Positions 16,174 to 25,036 of a DNA stretch of 37,536 bases are shown here, one piece after another. The notes beneath the pieces were generated by a model. The model saw only the letters and a list, made by a program, of their open reading frames with translations. It did not search any database and was not told where the DNA came from. How positions within the stretch are numbered: position 1 is the first letter of the stretch; each line of letters opens with the position of its first letter. Where the stretch lies: assembly GCA_021736135.1 (NCBI GenBank), contig JAIPGO010000030.1, forward strand, positions 1-37,536, written 5' to 3'. Both the position numbers and the translations under genes were made by a program. The DNA comes from Candidatus Cloacimonadota bacterium (GTDB lineage Bacteria > Cloacimonadota > Cloacimonadia > Cloacimonadales > TCS61).

Positions 16174-17838
16174 CTATTTCTTGCTCTTCTTTTTCATGGA
16201 AGTAGGGGCGGATATACCCATAAGTTCAAGAGATATTCCGAGAATATTCTTTATACAGGAAATTAAAAATATCCGGCAGCGTGAAATATCTTCATAGCGT
16301 GGATTTATTATTTTATGGGCATTATAATACTTGTGGAACATACCTGCCAGTTCTAGAGTATATGAAGCCAGCCGGTGAGGTTCGCGTTTATCAGCAATGA
16401 GGATTAATACATCGGTAAAAGAAAGCATTTTCTTGATAAGCTTGATTTCTTCTTTCTTATCCAGTTTCTTTAATGACTTCAAATCAAAATTATCCAGTGA
16501 CATCTTTGCTTTCTTAGCCTTTACCATAACCGAACAGATACGGGCATGGGCATATTGAATATAATAAACCGGGTTTTCGGCAGAAGCTTTTTTTGCCAGA
16601 GAAAAATCAAAGTTAAGATGTGAATTAGGTTTACGATCAAGAAAGAAATAGCGCGCCGCATCTTTGCCTACATCATCTATGAGTTCCTGCATGGTAACTA
16701 TTCGCCCGGTTCGTTTGGACATTTTCACCATCTCTCCGTTACTCAGCAGATTTATATGCTGCAGAAAAACGATTTCCAGTTTATCTTTGTCATAATTCAA
16801 GGCTTCCAGAGCTGCCATCAGACGTGGCACATAACCATGATGATCCGGTCCCAGAACATCGATAATAATATCAAAACCACGCTGGTACTTGGTTAGATGA
16901 TAGGCGATATCAGGAACGATGTAAGTTATGGTGCCATCAGCCCTCATGAGTACGCGGTCTTTTTCATCGCCGAATTTAGTTGATTCAAACCAGATGGCAT
17001 CATCTTTTTCGTATGTTACATTCGCTTCCGATAGATAACTGAGTACTTCCTCGATAGAGCCTTCCTGACGCAGTTTCTGTTCGCTCATCCAGTTCTCAAA
17101 ATCAACTCCAAAATTATCCAGACTGCTTACCTGCATATTGTGTATTTCGTCCAGAGCGAAATTCTTCATTCGTTCCAGGCGGTCTTTTTCTGAATAATGC
17201 AGAAGTTTTGAACCATCAATTGCGTTTAAATGTGCGGCAATATCCTTGATATACTCGCCATTATACGCTTCTGCCGGAAATTCTCTGATTTTTTCCCCAT
17301 GCAACTCACGGTAGCGTAATTCTACTGATTCCGCCAGTATGTCAACCTGATTTCCAGCATCATTTACATAGTATTCCCGAAAAGGCTCAAATCCGATGTA
17401 TTGCATCACTCTGAAAAGTGTATCGCCATATGCAGATGCACGGGCTGACACTACGTTCAGGGGACCTGTGGGATTTGCAGAAACGAATTCCAGAATAACT
17501 TTCTTCTTTTCGCCATAAGTACTGGTTCCATAATCAGAATACATCAGAACCGGCATCAACTGGTGAAAAACATAATTGCTCATTGTGAAGTTAATAAATC
17601 CCGCTCCTGCTATTTCCACAGATTTATAATCTCTTTTTCGGGAAAAGGCAGCTGCGATTTTCTCTGCCAGGTCAATAGGTCTCATCTTATTCAGTTTGCA
17701 GGTTACCATGGCAATATTAGTCGAGAAATCCCCATGTTCGGGATTTTTTGGCTCTTCCACCGTATAACGGTCATTGAAAATAAAACCGAGAGTCTTCATT
17801 ACCTGTTCGATATCAGCACGAATTTTATCTCTCAACAT
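16174..17838 (-). CDS. argS: Arginyl-tRNA synthetase with altered HIGH motif
   Basis: The protein has 554 residues, the usual length. It charges tRNA-Arg. The N-terminal tRNA-recognition domain (1-110), the Rossmann core (SANPTGPL at 120-127, VNDAGNQVD at about 158-166), VLGPDHHGYVPRL, an intact KMSKR loop (372-376) and the DALR anticodon domain (PVYYIQYAHARICSV onward) are all present. The HIGH signature that normally follows PTGPL (HVGH or HIGH) reads NVVS at 128-131, losing both histidines. The rest of the sequence is intact, so this looks like a lineage variant rather than decay, but that is inference. Confidence 0.93.
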   Translation of the reverse strand: MLRDKIRADIEQVMKTLGFIFNDRYTVEEPKNPEHGDFSTNIAMVTCKLNKMRPIDLAEKIAAAFSRKRDYKSVEIAGAGFINFTMSNYVFHQLMPVLMYSDYGTSTYGEKKKVILEFVSANPTGPLNVVSARASAYGDTLFRVMQYIGFEPFREYYVNDAGNQVDILAESVELRYRELHGEKIREFPAEAYNGEYIKDIAAHLNAIDGSKLLHYSEKDRLERMKNFALDEIHNMQVSSLDNFGVDFENWMSEQKLRQEGSIEEVLSYLSEANVTYEKDDAIWFESTKFGDEKDRVLMRADGTITYIVPDIAYHLTKYQRGFDIIIDVLGPDHHGYVPRLMAALEALNYDKDKLEIVFLQHINLLSNGEMVKMSKRTGRIVTMQELIDDVGKDAARYFFLDRKPNSHLNFDFSLAKKASAENPVYYIQYAHARICSVMVKAKKAKMSLDNFDLKSLKKLDKKEEIKLIKKMLSFTDVLILIADKREPHRLASYTLELAGMFHKYYNAHKIINPRYEDISRCRIFLISCIKNILGISLELMGISAPTSMKKKSKK

Positions 17839-17841
17839 TTC

Positions 17842-18231
17842 TTACTCCTCTCCTCCGTTAAGATCGGTTTCACTATTCTGTTGAGTCTGCTGGCGTAATT
17901 TCAGGGATGCATCCCAGAGTTTTTCAATATCATAGTAGGCCCGCGTTGATTCATCAAAAATATGAACGATGACGTTCCCCATATCTATTAAAATCCAGGT
18001 GCCTTGAGTATATCCTTCTTTTCCCATAATATAGATGCCGTTTTCTCTGGCATGTCCCAGAATGTTATCTGCTATGGCGCGATTATGCAATTCTCCACTT
18101 CCTTCGCATACAAGAATGGCATCAGTGTAATCAGATTTCCCTTCAACTACGTAACTGCGGACATTTTCTGCTTTCTTCTCTTCTGCCCACTCTGTAATTC
18201 TGGCAATTTGTTCCTTCAATGAAATCTCCAT
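17842..18231 (-). CDS. rsfS: Ribosomal silencing factor RsfS
   Basis: The protein has 129 residues. The RsfS/Iojap core is clear: DAILVCEGSGELHNRAIADNI, GYTQGTWILIDMGNVIVHIFD and RAYYDIEKLWD. RsfS binds ribosomal protein uL14 and blocks subunit joining, typically in starvation. It lies 3 nt before argS and 7 nt after the LytR_C gene, whose usual neighbourhood (LytR, rsfS) it matches. Confidence 0.93.
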   Translation of the reverse strand: MEISLKEQIARITEWAEEKKAENVRSYVVEGKSDYTDAILVCEGSGELHNRAIADNILGHARENGIYIMGKEGYTQGTWILIDMGNVIVHIFDESTRAYYDIEKLWDASLKLRQQTQQNSETDLNGGEE

Positions 18232-18238
18232 AATACCT

Positions 18239-18685
18239 CTATTTTTTAAAATAATTTATATAATCTTTGCCCAGTATAAGTTCGAATTCGGTTAACGAAT
18301 TTTCCTTATGGGCTATAATAAATTCTTTGATCCCGGTTACTTTTTGCAAATACGCAAGTTTAGCAGCCTGGTTTTCAGATTCCTGTCTTACAACGATCTG
18401 CGTCTTCTGGTGAATACAGTTCGGATTATCCGTATTTCCCCAGGTCATAGCGTTAACTCCCTGGTCAAGAAGCTGTTTTGACACTTCCTGAGCTATATTG
18501 GCAATCCCGCAGCCATTTAAAACCACAATATATATTTCCGGTTTTGGCAGATCATTTGCTTCCTGCTGCGGCTGCTTATAAGGATAAAATATATAAATAA
18601 GCATTATCAACAGCGCCAGCACAAAAAAGAGCTGCATTCCATTCTGGGACTTACCCGGATTCTCTGTCAGATTTTTTTTAGTCAT
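18239..18685 (-). CDS. LytR_C domain membrane protein
   Basis: The protein has 148 residues. I chose ATG 18685, which gives an 8-nt overlap with the preceding HIT gene; an in-frame upstream start at 18730 would give a 53-nt overlap and an unlikely hydrophilic extension. A basic N-terminus is followed by one membrane segment (18-34) and a LytR_cpsA_psr C-terminal domain (about 50-140: IYIVVLNGCGIANIAQEVSKQL). The catalytic LCP domain is absent, so this is a stand-alone LytR_C protein of unknown role, probably periplasmic and anchored. Confidence 0.8.
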   Translation of the reverse strand: MTKKNLTENPGKSQNGMQLFFVLALLIMLIYIFYPYKQPQQEANDLPKPEIYIVVLNGCGIANIAQEVSKQLLDQGVNAMTWGNTDNPNCIHQKTQIVVRQESENQAAKLAYLQKVTGIKEFIIAHKENSLTEFELILGKDYINYFKK

Positions 18686-19169
18686 CGCTCTTGTCAAACT
18701 GTTCCTGTAAACGCTTAAATGCCTGTTCAAATTTCTCCGGTATTACCCGCGTCCCGGCTATGGCGGTCATAAAATTCAAGTCTCCTTCCCAGCGTGGCAC
18801 AATATGCATGTGCAGATGCTGTTCGATTCCGGCGCCCCCTGCTTTTCCCAGGTTCATACCGAGATTCATACCGTCAGGTTGATAGGCTGTTTCCAAAACT
18901 TTTACTGTCCGCTGGACAAGTTCGAATAAGTCTCTGCTTTCCTCAGCACTCAATTCATCTAATTTACTTACATGACGCAACGGGACCACCAGCAGATGAC
19001 CATTGTTATAGGGATACATATTCATGATCACAAAACTGTGTCTGGTTCGATGAATAACCAGGTGCCGGCTGTCTTGCGCTGTATCTTCCGGCAGACAGAA
19101 TATGCAGCGTTTTTCCTTTTCACCTATTATATATTGCAATCTCCAGGGTGAATATAAAATATCATTCAT
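18678..19169 (-). CDS. HIT family hydrolase/transferase
   Basis: The protein has 163 residues. The histidine triad is HLHMHIVPRW (118-127), preceded by the nucleotide-binding NNGHLLVVPLRH. The N-terminus has the SPWR start and a CxxC (22-25) seen in the Ap4A-phosphorylase-like branch of bacterial HIT proteins. It probably acts on dinucleoside polyphosphates or nucleoside phosphoramidates; the specific substrate cannot be read from sequence. It lies 15 nt after the pyrophosphorylase gene. Confidence 0.9.
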   Translation of the reverse strand: MNDILYSPWRLQYIIGEKEKRCIFCLPEDTAQDSRHLVIHRTRHSFVIMNMYPYNNGHLLVVPLRHVSKLDELSAEESRDLFELVQRTVKVLETAYQPDGMNLGMNLGKAGGAGIEQHLHMHIVPRWEGDLNFMTAIAGTRVIPEKFEQAFKRLQEQFDKSDD

Positions 19170-19184
19170 ATTCTCAGCCTCTTC

Positions 19185-19928
19185 CTAATTCTCAACTTCG
19201 TTAATAAAATGCTTTTCCAGTTCTTCTAACTGCTCCAGAGAATTCACGCCTGTTGCTTCCGTAAAATCATCCAGAATTACCGATGCTATGTGGTTCCCTT
19301 TTTTACGCAGGATTTCCAGAGTATCTGTAAGATAATACTCTTTCTGTTTGTTATCATTTGTCAGCTCTTCAAGGCTTTCCCGCAGACTGCCGGAATTAAA
19401 ACAGTATATACCGGTATTGATTTCTTTGATCTTATGTTCTTTTGGGCTGGCATCTTTAAATTCCACGATCCTTAAAAATTCCCCTGCTTCATTTCGCACT
19501 ATTCTACCGTATTGCGCAGCGTCTGATATTACTGCCGTCAATACTGTGCAGGCAGCCTGTTCTTTAAGGTGCACTTCCTGCATTTGCTGCAGAGTATGCA
19601 CTTTTAACATTGGAACATCACCATAGAGTATGAAAACAATGCCTTCAAAATCCTTTAGTGCTTCCCGGCAGACCATAACGGCATGCCCTGTTCCCATCTG
19701 GGGTTCCTGCACGGCATATTCAATATTAGCCTGGTTCCCGATTTCGGCTTTTACCTGCTCTCTTTTATATCCCACCACCACAATAATCTTTTCACTGTTG
19801 ATCTGGTTTGCCGTTTCGATTACCCGGTTGATCATCGCTTTACCGGAGAGCTTAAACACGACTTTGGGCAGATCGCTTTTCATACGGGTTCCTTTACCCG
19901 CTGCCAGAATTACAGTAGCTGTTCTCAA
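19185..19928 (-). CDS. GlmU-type nucleotidyltransferase, pyrophosphorylase domain only
   Basis: The protein has 247 residues. VILAAGKGTRMKSDLPKVV is the nucleotidyltransferase signature and QEPQMGTGHAV, ILYGDVPML and EINTGIYCF match GlmU, so it probably makes UDP-GlcNAc from GlcNAc-1-P and UTP. The left-handed beta-helix acetyltransferase half of GlmU (about 200 residues) is absent and the ORF simply ends. I chose a TTG start at 19928 because it forms a TTGA overlap with the folK stop and has GGGGG six bases upstream; the in-frame ATG at 19943 lacks a ribosome-binding site. A different sugar-1-P substrate is possible. Confidence 0.8.
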   Translation of the reverse strand: MRTATVILAAGKGTRMKSDLPKVVFKLSGKAMINRVIETANQINSEKIIVVVGYKREQVKAEIGNQANIEYAVQEPQMGTGHAVMVCREALKDFEGIVFILYGDVPMLKVHTLQQMQEVHLKEQAACTVLTAVISDAAQYGRIVRNEAGEFLRIVEFKDASPKEHKIKEINTGIYCFNSGSLRESLEELTNDNKQKEYYLTDTLEILRKKGNHIASVILDDFTEATGVNSLEQLEELEKHFINEVEN

Positions 19929-20392
19929 TTTTTTCCCCCGCATAACGTTTTATATAATTCATTGACTGTCTTTTTTAATATGGGATGCAGCAGTTCAGGA
20001 TTCAGTTCATCTAATGACTCCAGAACAAAATGTCGGTTATGAAGATCAGGATGTGGGATTATCAATTCTTCCCTATTTATGATCTCATCACCCCAGAACA
20101 GGATGTCAATATCAAGAGTGCGTGCTCCCCATTTCTCGTTTCTCTGCCGTCCAGCGCTCTTTTCTATCTCCCGGATTAAGGTCAGCATGGCAAGAGGGGA
20201 GAGGCTTGTTTCCAGTTCCAGCACCTGGTTCAGAAATTCCGGCTGATCCGTATTTCCATAAGGAGCTGTTTTGATTATTCTGCTTTCCCGTAAAATTGTC
20301 AGATTACCGTTATTAGGCAGTGCCATTCTGGCTAAGTTCAGAAATTCTTCCCGGTTTCCCAGATTTGATCCGAGTCCCAGATATACTAACAT
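19925..20392 (-). CDS. folK: HPPK, folate biosynthesis pyrophosphokinase
   Basis: The protein has 155 residues. It transfers pyrophosphate from ATP to 6-hydroxymethyl-7,8-dihydropterin. The start LVYLGLGSNLGNRE and the signature KWGARTLDIDILFWGDE with IIPHPDLHNRHFVL are diagnostic. It directly follows folB (7-nt overlap), so the two consecutive pterin steps are co-translated. No folP or folE is in the window. Confidence 0.95.
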   Translation of the reverse strand: MLVYLGLGSNLGNREEFLNLARMALPNNGNLTILRESRIIKTAPYGNTDQPEFLNQVLELETSLSPLAMLTLIREIEKSAGRQRNEKWGARTLDIDILFWGDEIINREELIIPHPDLHNRHFVLESLDELNPELLHPILKKTVNELYKTLCGGKN

Positions 20393-20745
20393 CTGCTCCT
20401 GTCCATTACTATTTCTGCTGAATCAAGAGAGCCGCTTATTGCCACGGAAGGTTTCCTGATCGAAATCTCGGCATGTAATACTTCGGGAAACTGCTTGAAA
20501 AGTTCATTTAATACCTGATTGGCACAATTCTCCATCAAATGATAGGAATGTGTTTCCATTACATTCCTGATCAGTTCAAATACCTGCGTATAGTCAACTG
20601 TATCTTCCAGTTTCCTTATTTCCTGGTCATGAACAGGATCTGTCTCCAGAATTATATCCACATTATAACGCTGACCCAGCTTACGTTCTTCGGCATGAGT
20701 GCCATGATAACCATAAAATACCATATTGTTCAGCTTGATTTTCAT
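20386..20745 (-). CDS. folB: Dihydroneopterin aldolase
   Basis: The protein has 119 residues. It cleaves 7,8-dihydroneopterin to hydroxymethyl-dihydropterin and glycolaldehyde. Visible family features are FYGYHGTHAEERKLGQRYNVDI at the N-terminus, DTVDYTQVFELI, and the IRKPSVAI strand with its active-site Lys. ATG 20745 is preceded by a good GGAAGAGG site; a TTG six bases earlier would overlap the rseC stop and is less likely. The 3' end overlaps folK. Confidence 0.93.
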   Translation of the reverse strand: MKIKLNNMVFYGYHGTHAEERKLGQRYNVDIILETDPVHDQEIRKLEDTVDYTQVFELIRNVMETHSYHLMENCANQVLNELFKQFPEVLHAEISIRKPSVAISGSLDSAEIVMDRSRC

Positions 20746-20747
20746 TC

Positions 20748-21170
20748 TCAATCCTCTTCCGAAAGCTTTTCCACTATTTCAAATCTTATCCGCTTACCCC
20801 AGCTTTTATCCAGAATATAAATCACCAGTCCGCTTACTCCCAAAGATAATATTGAGCTCAAAATGGAAATATTCTCGGTGGCAGACAGCAGGAAACGCGG
20901 TATTAAATAAAATATCAGCATTATAAAAACCGGCAGAAGAAAAATGATGATTCCTGAGGTGATGCGTAATGCGGGTGAGATAAACAGTTTCACATAATCT
21001 CCCTTTTCCAGCTTTAGATCACTGGTTATCCAGTGAGTCGCCGGCTCTTCACCTTTATGGCATAGTCCATGTGCTGCACAGCTTTCACAGCTTTCACTGC
21101 GTGGTATTGCCACCAGTACCTGCTTATTTCTCACTTCTTTCACGATGGCAATATCTTCAATTATTTCCAT
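20748..21170 (-). CDS. rseC: RseC/SoxR-reducing system family protein
   Basis: The protein has 140 residues. A short N-terminal domain carries the family cysteine cluster (Cys28, Cys31, Cys37 in SCESCAAHGLC), followed by two membrane segments (about 72-93 and 100-118). RseC relatives act with the Rnf/Rsx electron-transfer complex or in sigma-E regulation. No rnf genes are present here, so its role in this organism is open. It lies 2 nt after the heptose nucleotidyltransferase gene. Confidence 0.85.
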   Translation of the reverse strand: MEIIEDIAIVKEVRNKQVLVAIPRSESCESCAAHGLCHKGEEPATHWITSDLKLEKGDYVKLFISPALRITSGIIIFLLPVFIMLIFYLIPRFLLSATENISILSSILSLGVSGLVIYILDKSWGKRIRFEIVEKLSEED

Positions 21171-21172
21171 TA

Positions 21173-21643
21173 TTAAGCCTTTGTTTTTTTTATTATTTCT
21201 GTAGTGGAATAACCGGCGTAATAATTCAGGCTGATCACTTTACCTTTTCGGGCAAGCACAATGTCACTGCCTACAATTTCCTCCGGCTGCCAGTCTCCGC
21301 CTTTTACCAGGATATCCGGCTGGAGTGCTTTAATCAATTCATAAGGTGTATCTTCTTCAAATATGGTCACAAAATCCACCATCTGCAAGGCTGAAAGAAC
21401 CACTGCCCGGTCATTCTCCGAATTCACAGGTCGCGAGTTTCCTTTAATTCTTTTCACGGAAGCATCACTGTTTAAGCCGATTACCAGCACATCACCCAGT
21501 TCTCGGGCTTCCTGCAGGTAAAGCACATGCCCTTTATGCAGAATGTCAAAACAGCCGTTAGTAAAGACGACTTTCTTGCCTTCTTTTTGCTGTTTACGGC
21601 AGATTAGCTGCAATTCTTCCCGGTTATGTATTTTATCTTTCAT
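21173..21643 (-). CDS. rfaE2: D-glycero-beta-D-manno-heptose 1-phosphate adenylyltransferase
   Basis: The protein has 156 residues, corresponding to the C-terminal (HldE-C/RfaE2) domain alone. VFTNGCFDILHKGHVLYLQEA carries the HxGH nucleotidyltransferase motif, and LNSDASVKRIKG, RPVN and ILVKGGDW are typical. It makes ADP-heptose for LPS inner core, supporting a diderm envelope. The kinase half, normally fused in enterobacteria, is not in the window. Its ATG overlaps the purF stop (ATGA). Confidence 0.92.
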   Translation of the reverse strand: MKDKIHNREELQLICRKQQKEGKKVVFTNGCFDILHKGHVLYLQEARELGDVLVIGLNSDASVKRIKGNSRPVNSENDRAVVLSALQMVDFVTIFEEDTPYELIKALQPDILVKGGDWQPEEIVGSDIVLARKGKVISLNYYAGYSTTEIIKKTKA

Positions 21644-23061
21644 CTATGATAACTGAAATCACATTCTTTATAGATAATTTTACGTCTTATATTTTCTTCA
21701 ATTTCGACCGGATATTTTCCACTGAAACAGGCAAAACAGTATTTTTCCGGAAAAGCAACTGTTCTGCCAAGCATTTCCTGACTCATATACATCAAACTAT
21801 CTACTCCCAGAAAATCTACTATCTCACGATAATCCTTCTGAAATGCTATAAGCTCGTCCTGGCTGGGCGTATCAATACCATAAAAACATGAATACTGCAC
21901 TGCTGGTGATCCTATACGTAAATGAATCTCTGTTGCACCTTTCGATTTGATCAATTTAACTATTTTCCGCAGCGTGGTGCCGCGGACAATGGAATCATCT
22001 ATCAGGATTACTTTCTTACCCGTGAAAAAATTGGAGAGGGGATTAAACTTGTGATATACGCTTTCATCACGCACAGTTTGATCAGGCTGGATAAATGTTC
22101 TCCCCACGTAATGGTTCCTGATCAGTCCCATTTCATAAGGTATCCCGCTTTTTTCTGCATATCCCAGGGCAATAAAATTTGCCGAATCCGGCACAGGTAC
22201 TACTACATCTGCTTTAACGTCATCAGCCAAAGCAAGCTCTGCCCCGATGCGTTTGCGTACGTCATAAACGTTTTCACCATATTCAAAGCTGTCGGGACGG
22301 GCAAAATATATGTGCTCAAAAATACAGTGTTTTTCACTGTCACCCTCACGCATTTCTCTGGCGTTGTTCTCATATATCTGTAATCCCTGCTTATTGATCC
22401 TGATGATCTCTGCCGGTTTCACTTCTCTTTTCCATTTCACTCCCAGAAGATCAAGAGCACAACTTTCACTGGCTGCCACATAACTGCCGTCTGAAACTTC
22501 TGCTACACTCAAAGGACGGATGCCATAAGGATCACGGAAGATATATAGTTCATCCCGGTTCATAAAAACTGTGGAATAGGCACCCTTGATCTCAGCCATT
22601 AATTCCCGGATAGCGGCTATGGTTGTTTTATGTTCATATACGATCTTATAGACGATGTATCTTATGAGCAATTCTCCGTCATTATTGCTGTGAAAGAAGA
22701 CTCCCTTTTCCTGAAGTTTTTCTTTCACAGAATTATAATTAGTGATATCTCCGTTGCTTGCCAGGGCAAAAACCGGACCAAACAATGTCTCTACCACGTG
22801 AGGCTGTGAATTATATTCACTCGAACTGCCACAGGTAGGATAGCGAACATGACCTATGGCGACTCTGCCTTTTAAACCCTCGAGCACTTCATTGCTGAAT
22901 ACTTCCTTGACCAGTCCCATCTGTTTGCAAAGCTTGATATATGAACCATTAGAAGCAGCGATTCCGCAGCTTTCCTGTCCCCGGTGCTGCTCTGCAAATA
23001 AACCCAGAGCTGCTATCTCTGCTGCCCGGTCGCTGCCAAATACTCCGATTATCCCGCACAT
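21640..23061 (-). CDS. purF: Amidophosphoribosyltransferase
   Basis: The protein has 473 residues. It makes phosphoribosylamine from PRPP and glutamine, the first step of purine synthesis. The catalytic Cys2 follows the initiator Met directly (MCGIIGVFG), so there is no long propeptide. The Ntn-glutaminase part (about 1-230) precedes the PRPP-binding loop VILIDDSIVRGTT (351-363). Four cysteines at 246, 392, 442 and 445 (CIFEHIYFARPD, SCFYGID, CFACF) match the iron-sulfur ligands of the Bacillus-type enzyme, implying oxygen-sensitive regulation. Confidence 0.95.
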   Translation of the reverse strand: MCGIIGVFGSDRAAEIAALGLFAEQHRGQESCGIAASNGSYIKLCKQMGLVKEVFSNEVLEGLKGRVAIGHVRYPTCGSSSEYNSQPHVVETLFGPVFALASNGDITNYNSVKEKLQEKGVFFHSNNDGELLIRYIVYKIVYEHKTTIAAIRELMAEIKGAYSTVFMNRDELYIFRDPYGIRPLSVAEVSDGSYVAASESCALDLLGVKWKREVKPAEIIRINKQGLQIYENNAREMREGDSEKHCIFEHIYFARPDSFEYGENVYDVRKRIGAELALADDVKADVVVPVPDSANFIALGYAEKSGIPYEMGLIRNHYVGRTFIQPDQTVRDESVYHKFNPLSNFFTGKKVILIDDSIVRGTTLRKIVKLIKSKGATEIHLRIGSPAVQYSCFYGIDTPSQDELIAFQKDYREIVDFLGVDSLMYMSQEMLGRTVAFPEKYCFACFSGKYPVEIEENIRRKIIYKECDFSYHR

Positions 23062-23070
23062 ATTTCCTCT

Positions 23071-23691
23071 TTATTTCTTCTTAAAAGATATTTTGTTCTC
23101 ATTTCCCTGCAGCAACCTTTGGATATTACTCTTATGACGGATGATAATGAATCCTGCCACCAGGGTTACTACTGCCAGTGAAGGCAAATTAGTAAAATTA
23201 TTCCTGATTGCCACAACCAGCATGTAGCTGAAAAGGAAAAATGCTGCTGTTATCGATCCTAATGATACATAACGTGTAATGCTGACTATAATGATAAAAA
23301 GCAGGAGTGCCAGAAGACAGGGTATTGGTAGTAAATCTATAAATACACCTGCAGATGTGGCGACACCTTTTCCGCCTTTAAATCTTAAAAATATGGTAAA
23401 GATATGACCTGCAATTGCGGCTACTGCCACTAGCACAAGTTGCCATTCAATGCCGGAACCCAGCAGCATCCTGCCAATTTCCACTGCCAGTAATCCCTTG
23501 CCCATATCCAGCAGCAGAGTAATGATGCCGGTTTTTGTCCCTAATACCCGCAAGGCATTTGTAGCTCCCACGTTGCCGCTGCCATGCTCCCTCAGGTCTA
23601 TTCCTCGTAGCTTGCCAAATATGAAGCTGAATGGAATACTGCCGATCAAGTAAGCAATCATCAGACTGATAATAAAATATAACCAGTTCAT
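23071..23691 (-). CDS. plsY: Glycerol-3-phosphate acyltransferase PlsY
   Basis: The protein has 206 residues with five or more membrane segments. The three PlsY loops are visible: SIPFSFIFGKLRGIDLREHGSGNVGATN, FLRFKGGKGVATSAG, and a terminal basic segment HKSNIQRLLQGNENK. It uses acyl-phosphate to acylate glycerol-3-phosphate in the inner membrane, the first step of phospholipid synthesis. It is 4 nt after der and 9 nt before purF. der-plsY adjacency is common in bacteria. Confidence 0.95.
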   Translation of the reverse strand: MNWLYFIISLMIAYLIGSIPFSFIFGKLRGIDLREHGSGNVGATNALRVLGTKTGIITLLLDMGKGLLAVEIGRMLLGSGIEWQLVLVAVAAIAGHIFTIFLRFKGGKGVATSAGVFIDLLPIPCLLALLLFIIIVSITRYVSLGSITAAFFLFSYMLVVAIRNNFTNLPSLAVVTLVAGFIIIRHKSNIQRLLQGNENKISFKKK

Positions 23692-23695
23692 TTAT

Positions 23696-25036
23696 TTACT
23701 TCCTCTCAGACTCTTCGCCGCTTCTGCCACGGAAATGCATCCTGAAAGATACTCCTTCCAGATCAAAGGTTGCCCGTAACTGGTTCTCTATAAATTTCTG
23801 ATAATGCTTGGTTATCAGTTTTTCATCATTACAAAAGAATACAAAAGTTGGAGGATTTACTTCCGTTTGCGTGCAGTAATATATTTTTGTATGTTTTCCG
23901 GAAGAATGCGCCGGAGCAAAACGTTGAGTCGTTGTTGACAGAAATTTATTCAATTCTGCCGTGGATATCCTTTTCTTACTGTTTGTTTTTATCTTGATCA
24001 CTCTTTCCAGTATATGTGATACTCGTTGACCGGTCAAAGCAGATACAAACATGACCGGGGCATAAGATAGAAACGGCATTTCATAGCGTATCTCTTTGAC
24101 GAATTCCCCAAATGTTTTGTTATCTTTCTCGATCAGATCCCATTTATTCACGAGCAGCATCACATCACGTTTATGACGTTCTGCAAAAGAGGCAATCTTC
24201 AATTCCTGAGTAGATACCTTTTCCTGAGCATCAAGAACAAGTATCACCATATTCGATTCGTGTATGGCTTCTATAGTCCGCATAGAACTGAAATAATCCA
24301 CACCATATTTGATCTTCGTCTTGCGACGTAAGCCGGCTGTATCCACAAATATGAAATCTTCTCCATGATAGCGCAGCGTCTGATCAAGTGAATCTCGCGT
24401 GGTGCCTGGTATATCTGTGACTATATTAGCTTCTTCTCCTAATAACCGGTTGATCAATGAGGATTTCCCCACATTAGGCTTGCCCACTATGGCAATCTTG
24501 ATCTGATCCCGGGGAACCTCAACATCTTCTTCTTTTACAGGATTCAGAAGTGGTACCAGTTCATCAAGAAAATTTCCGCAATTACGCCCATGGGCTGCTG
24601 CTATACCAATCGGTTCTCCAAAACCAAGCTGCATAAATTCATACAATTCCAGCTCATCTTTTTCATTATCTACTTTGTTAACCACCAGCATCACTTTTTC
24701 CCGATGTAAAGATAATATCCTGCTTATTTCCAGATCAATATCGGTTATTCCTGTTTTCAGATCTAACAGAAATATGATCTGATCTGCCTGCTCGATGGCA
24801 ACTTCTGCCTGCAGCCTCACTGCCATATCCATTTTATCATCCGAGCGTTGTACTATACCACCCGTATCTACTAAGGTAAAATATATGCCGTTCCATTCGG
24901 CAGCCTGATATTTACGGTCACGTGTGATCCCTTCTTCAAAATCCACTATGGCGCTCCGTTCACGGCATATCCGGTTAAATAATGTAGATTTACCTACATT
25001 CGGACGCCCTACTATTGCTACGATACTTTTTCTCAT
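23696..25036 (-). CDS. der: Ribosome biogenesis GTPase Der (EngA)
   Basis: The protein has 446 residues. It contains two tandem GTPase domains: first GRPNVGKS (10-17), DTGG (57-60) and NKVD (120-123); second GKPNVGKS (185-192), DTAGLRR (232-238) and NKWD (297-300). A KH-like domain follows (about 355-440). It assists 50S subunit maturation. It is the first gene of the 21-gene minus-strand series; AGGA lies just upstream of its ATG. I could not find a convincing promoter in the 60 bases before it. Confidence 0.95.
   Translation of the reverse strand: MRKSIVAIVGRPNVGKSTLFNRICRERSAIVDFEEGITRDRKYQAAEWNGIYFTLVDTGGIVQRSDDKMDMAVRLQAEVAIEQADQIIFLLDLKTGITDIDLEISRILSLHREKVMLVVNKVDNEKDELELYEFMQLGFGEPIGIAAAHGRNCGNFLDELVPLLNPVKEEDVEVPRDQIKIAIVGKPNVGKSSLINRLLGEEANIVTDIPGTTRDSLDQTLRYHGEDFIFVDTAGLRRKTKIKYGVDYFSSMRTIEAIHESNMVILVLDAQEKVSTQELKIASFAERHKRDVMLLVNKWDLIEKDNKTFGEFVKEIRYEMPFLSYAPVMFVSALTGQRVSHILERVIKIKTNSKKRISTAELNKFLSTTTQRFAPAHSSGKHTKIYYCTQTEVNPPTFVFFCNDEKLITKHYQKFIENQLRATFDLEGVSFRMHFRGRSGEESERK

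Noticed and set aside
18686-18730. Upstream start for the LytR_C protein
   Set aside because: It would add 15 hydrophilic residues encoded inside the HIT gene, with a 53-nt overlap; ATG 18685 fits the membrane protein better.
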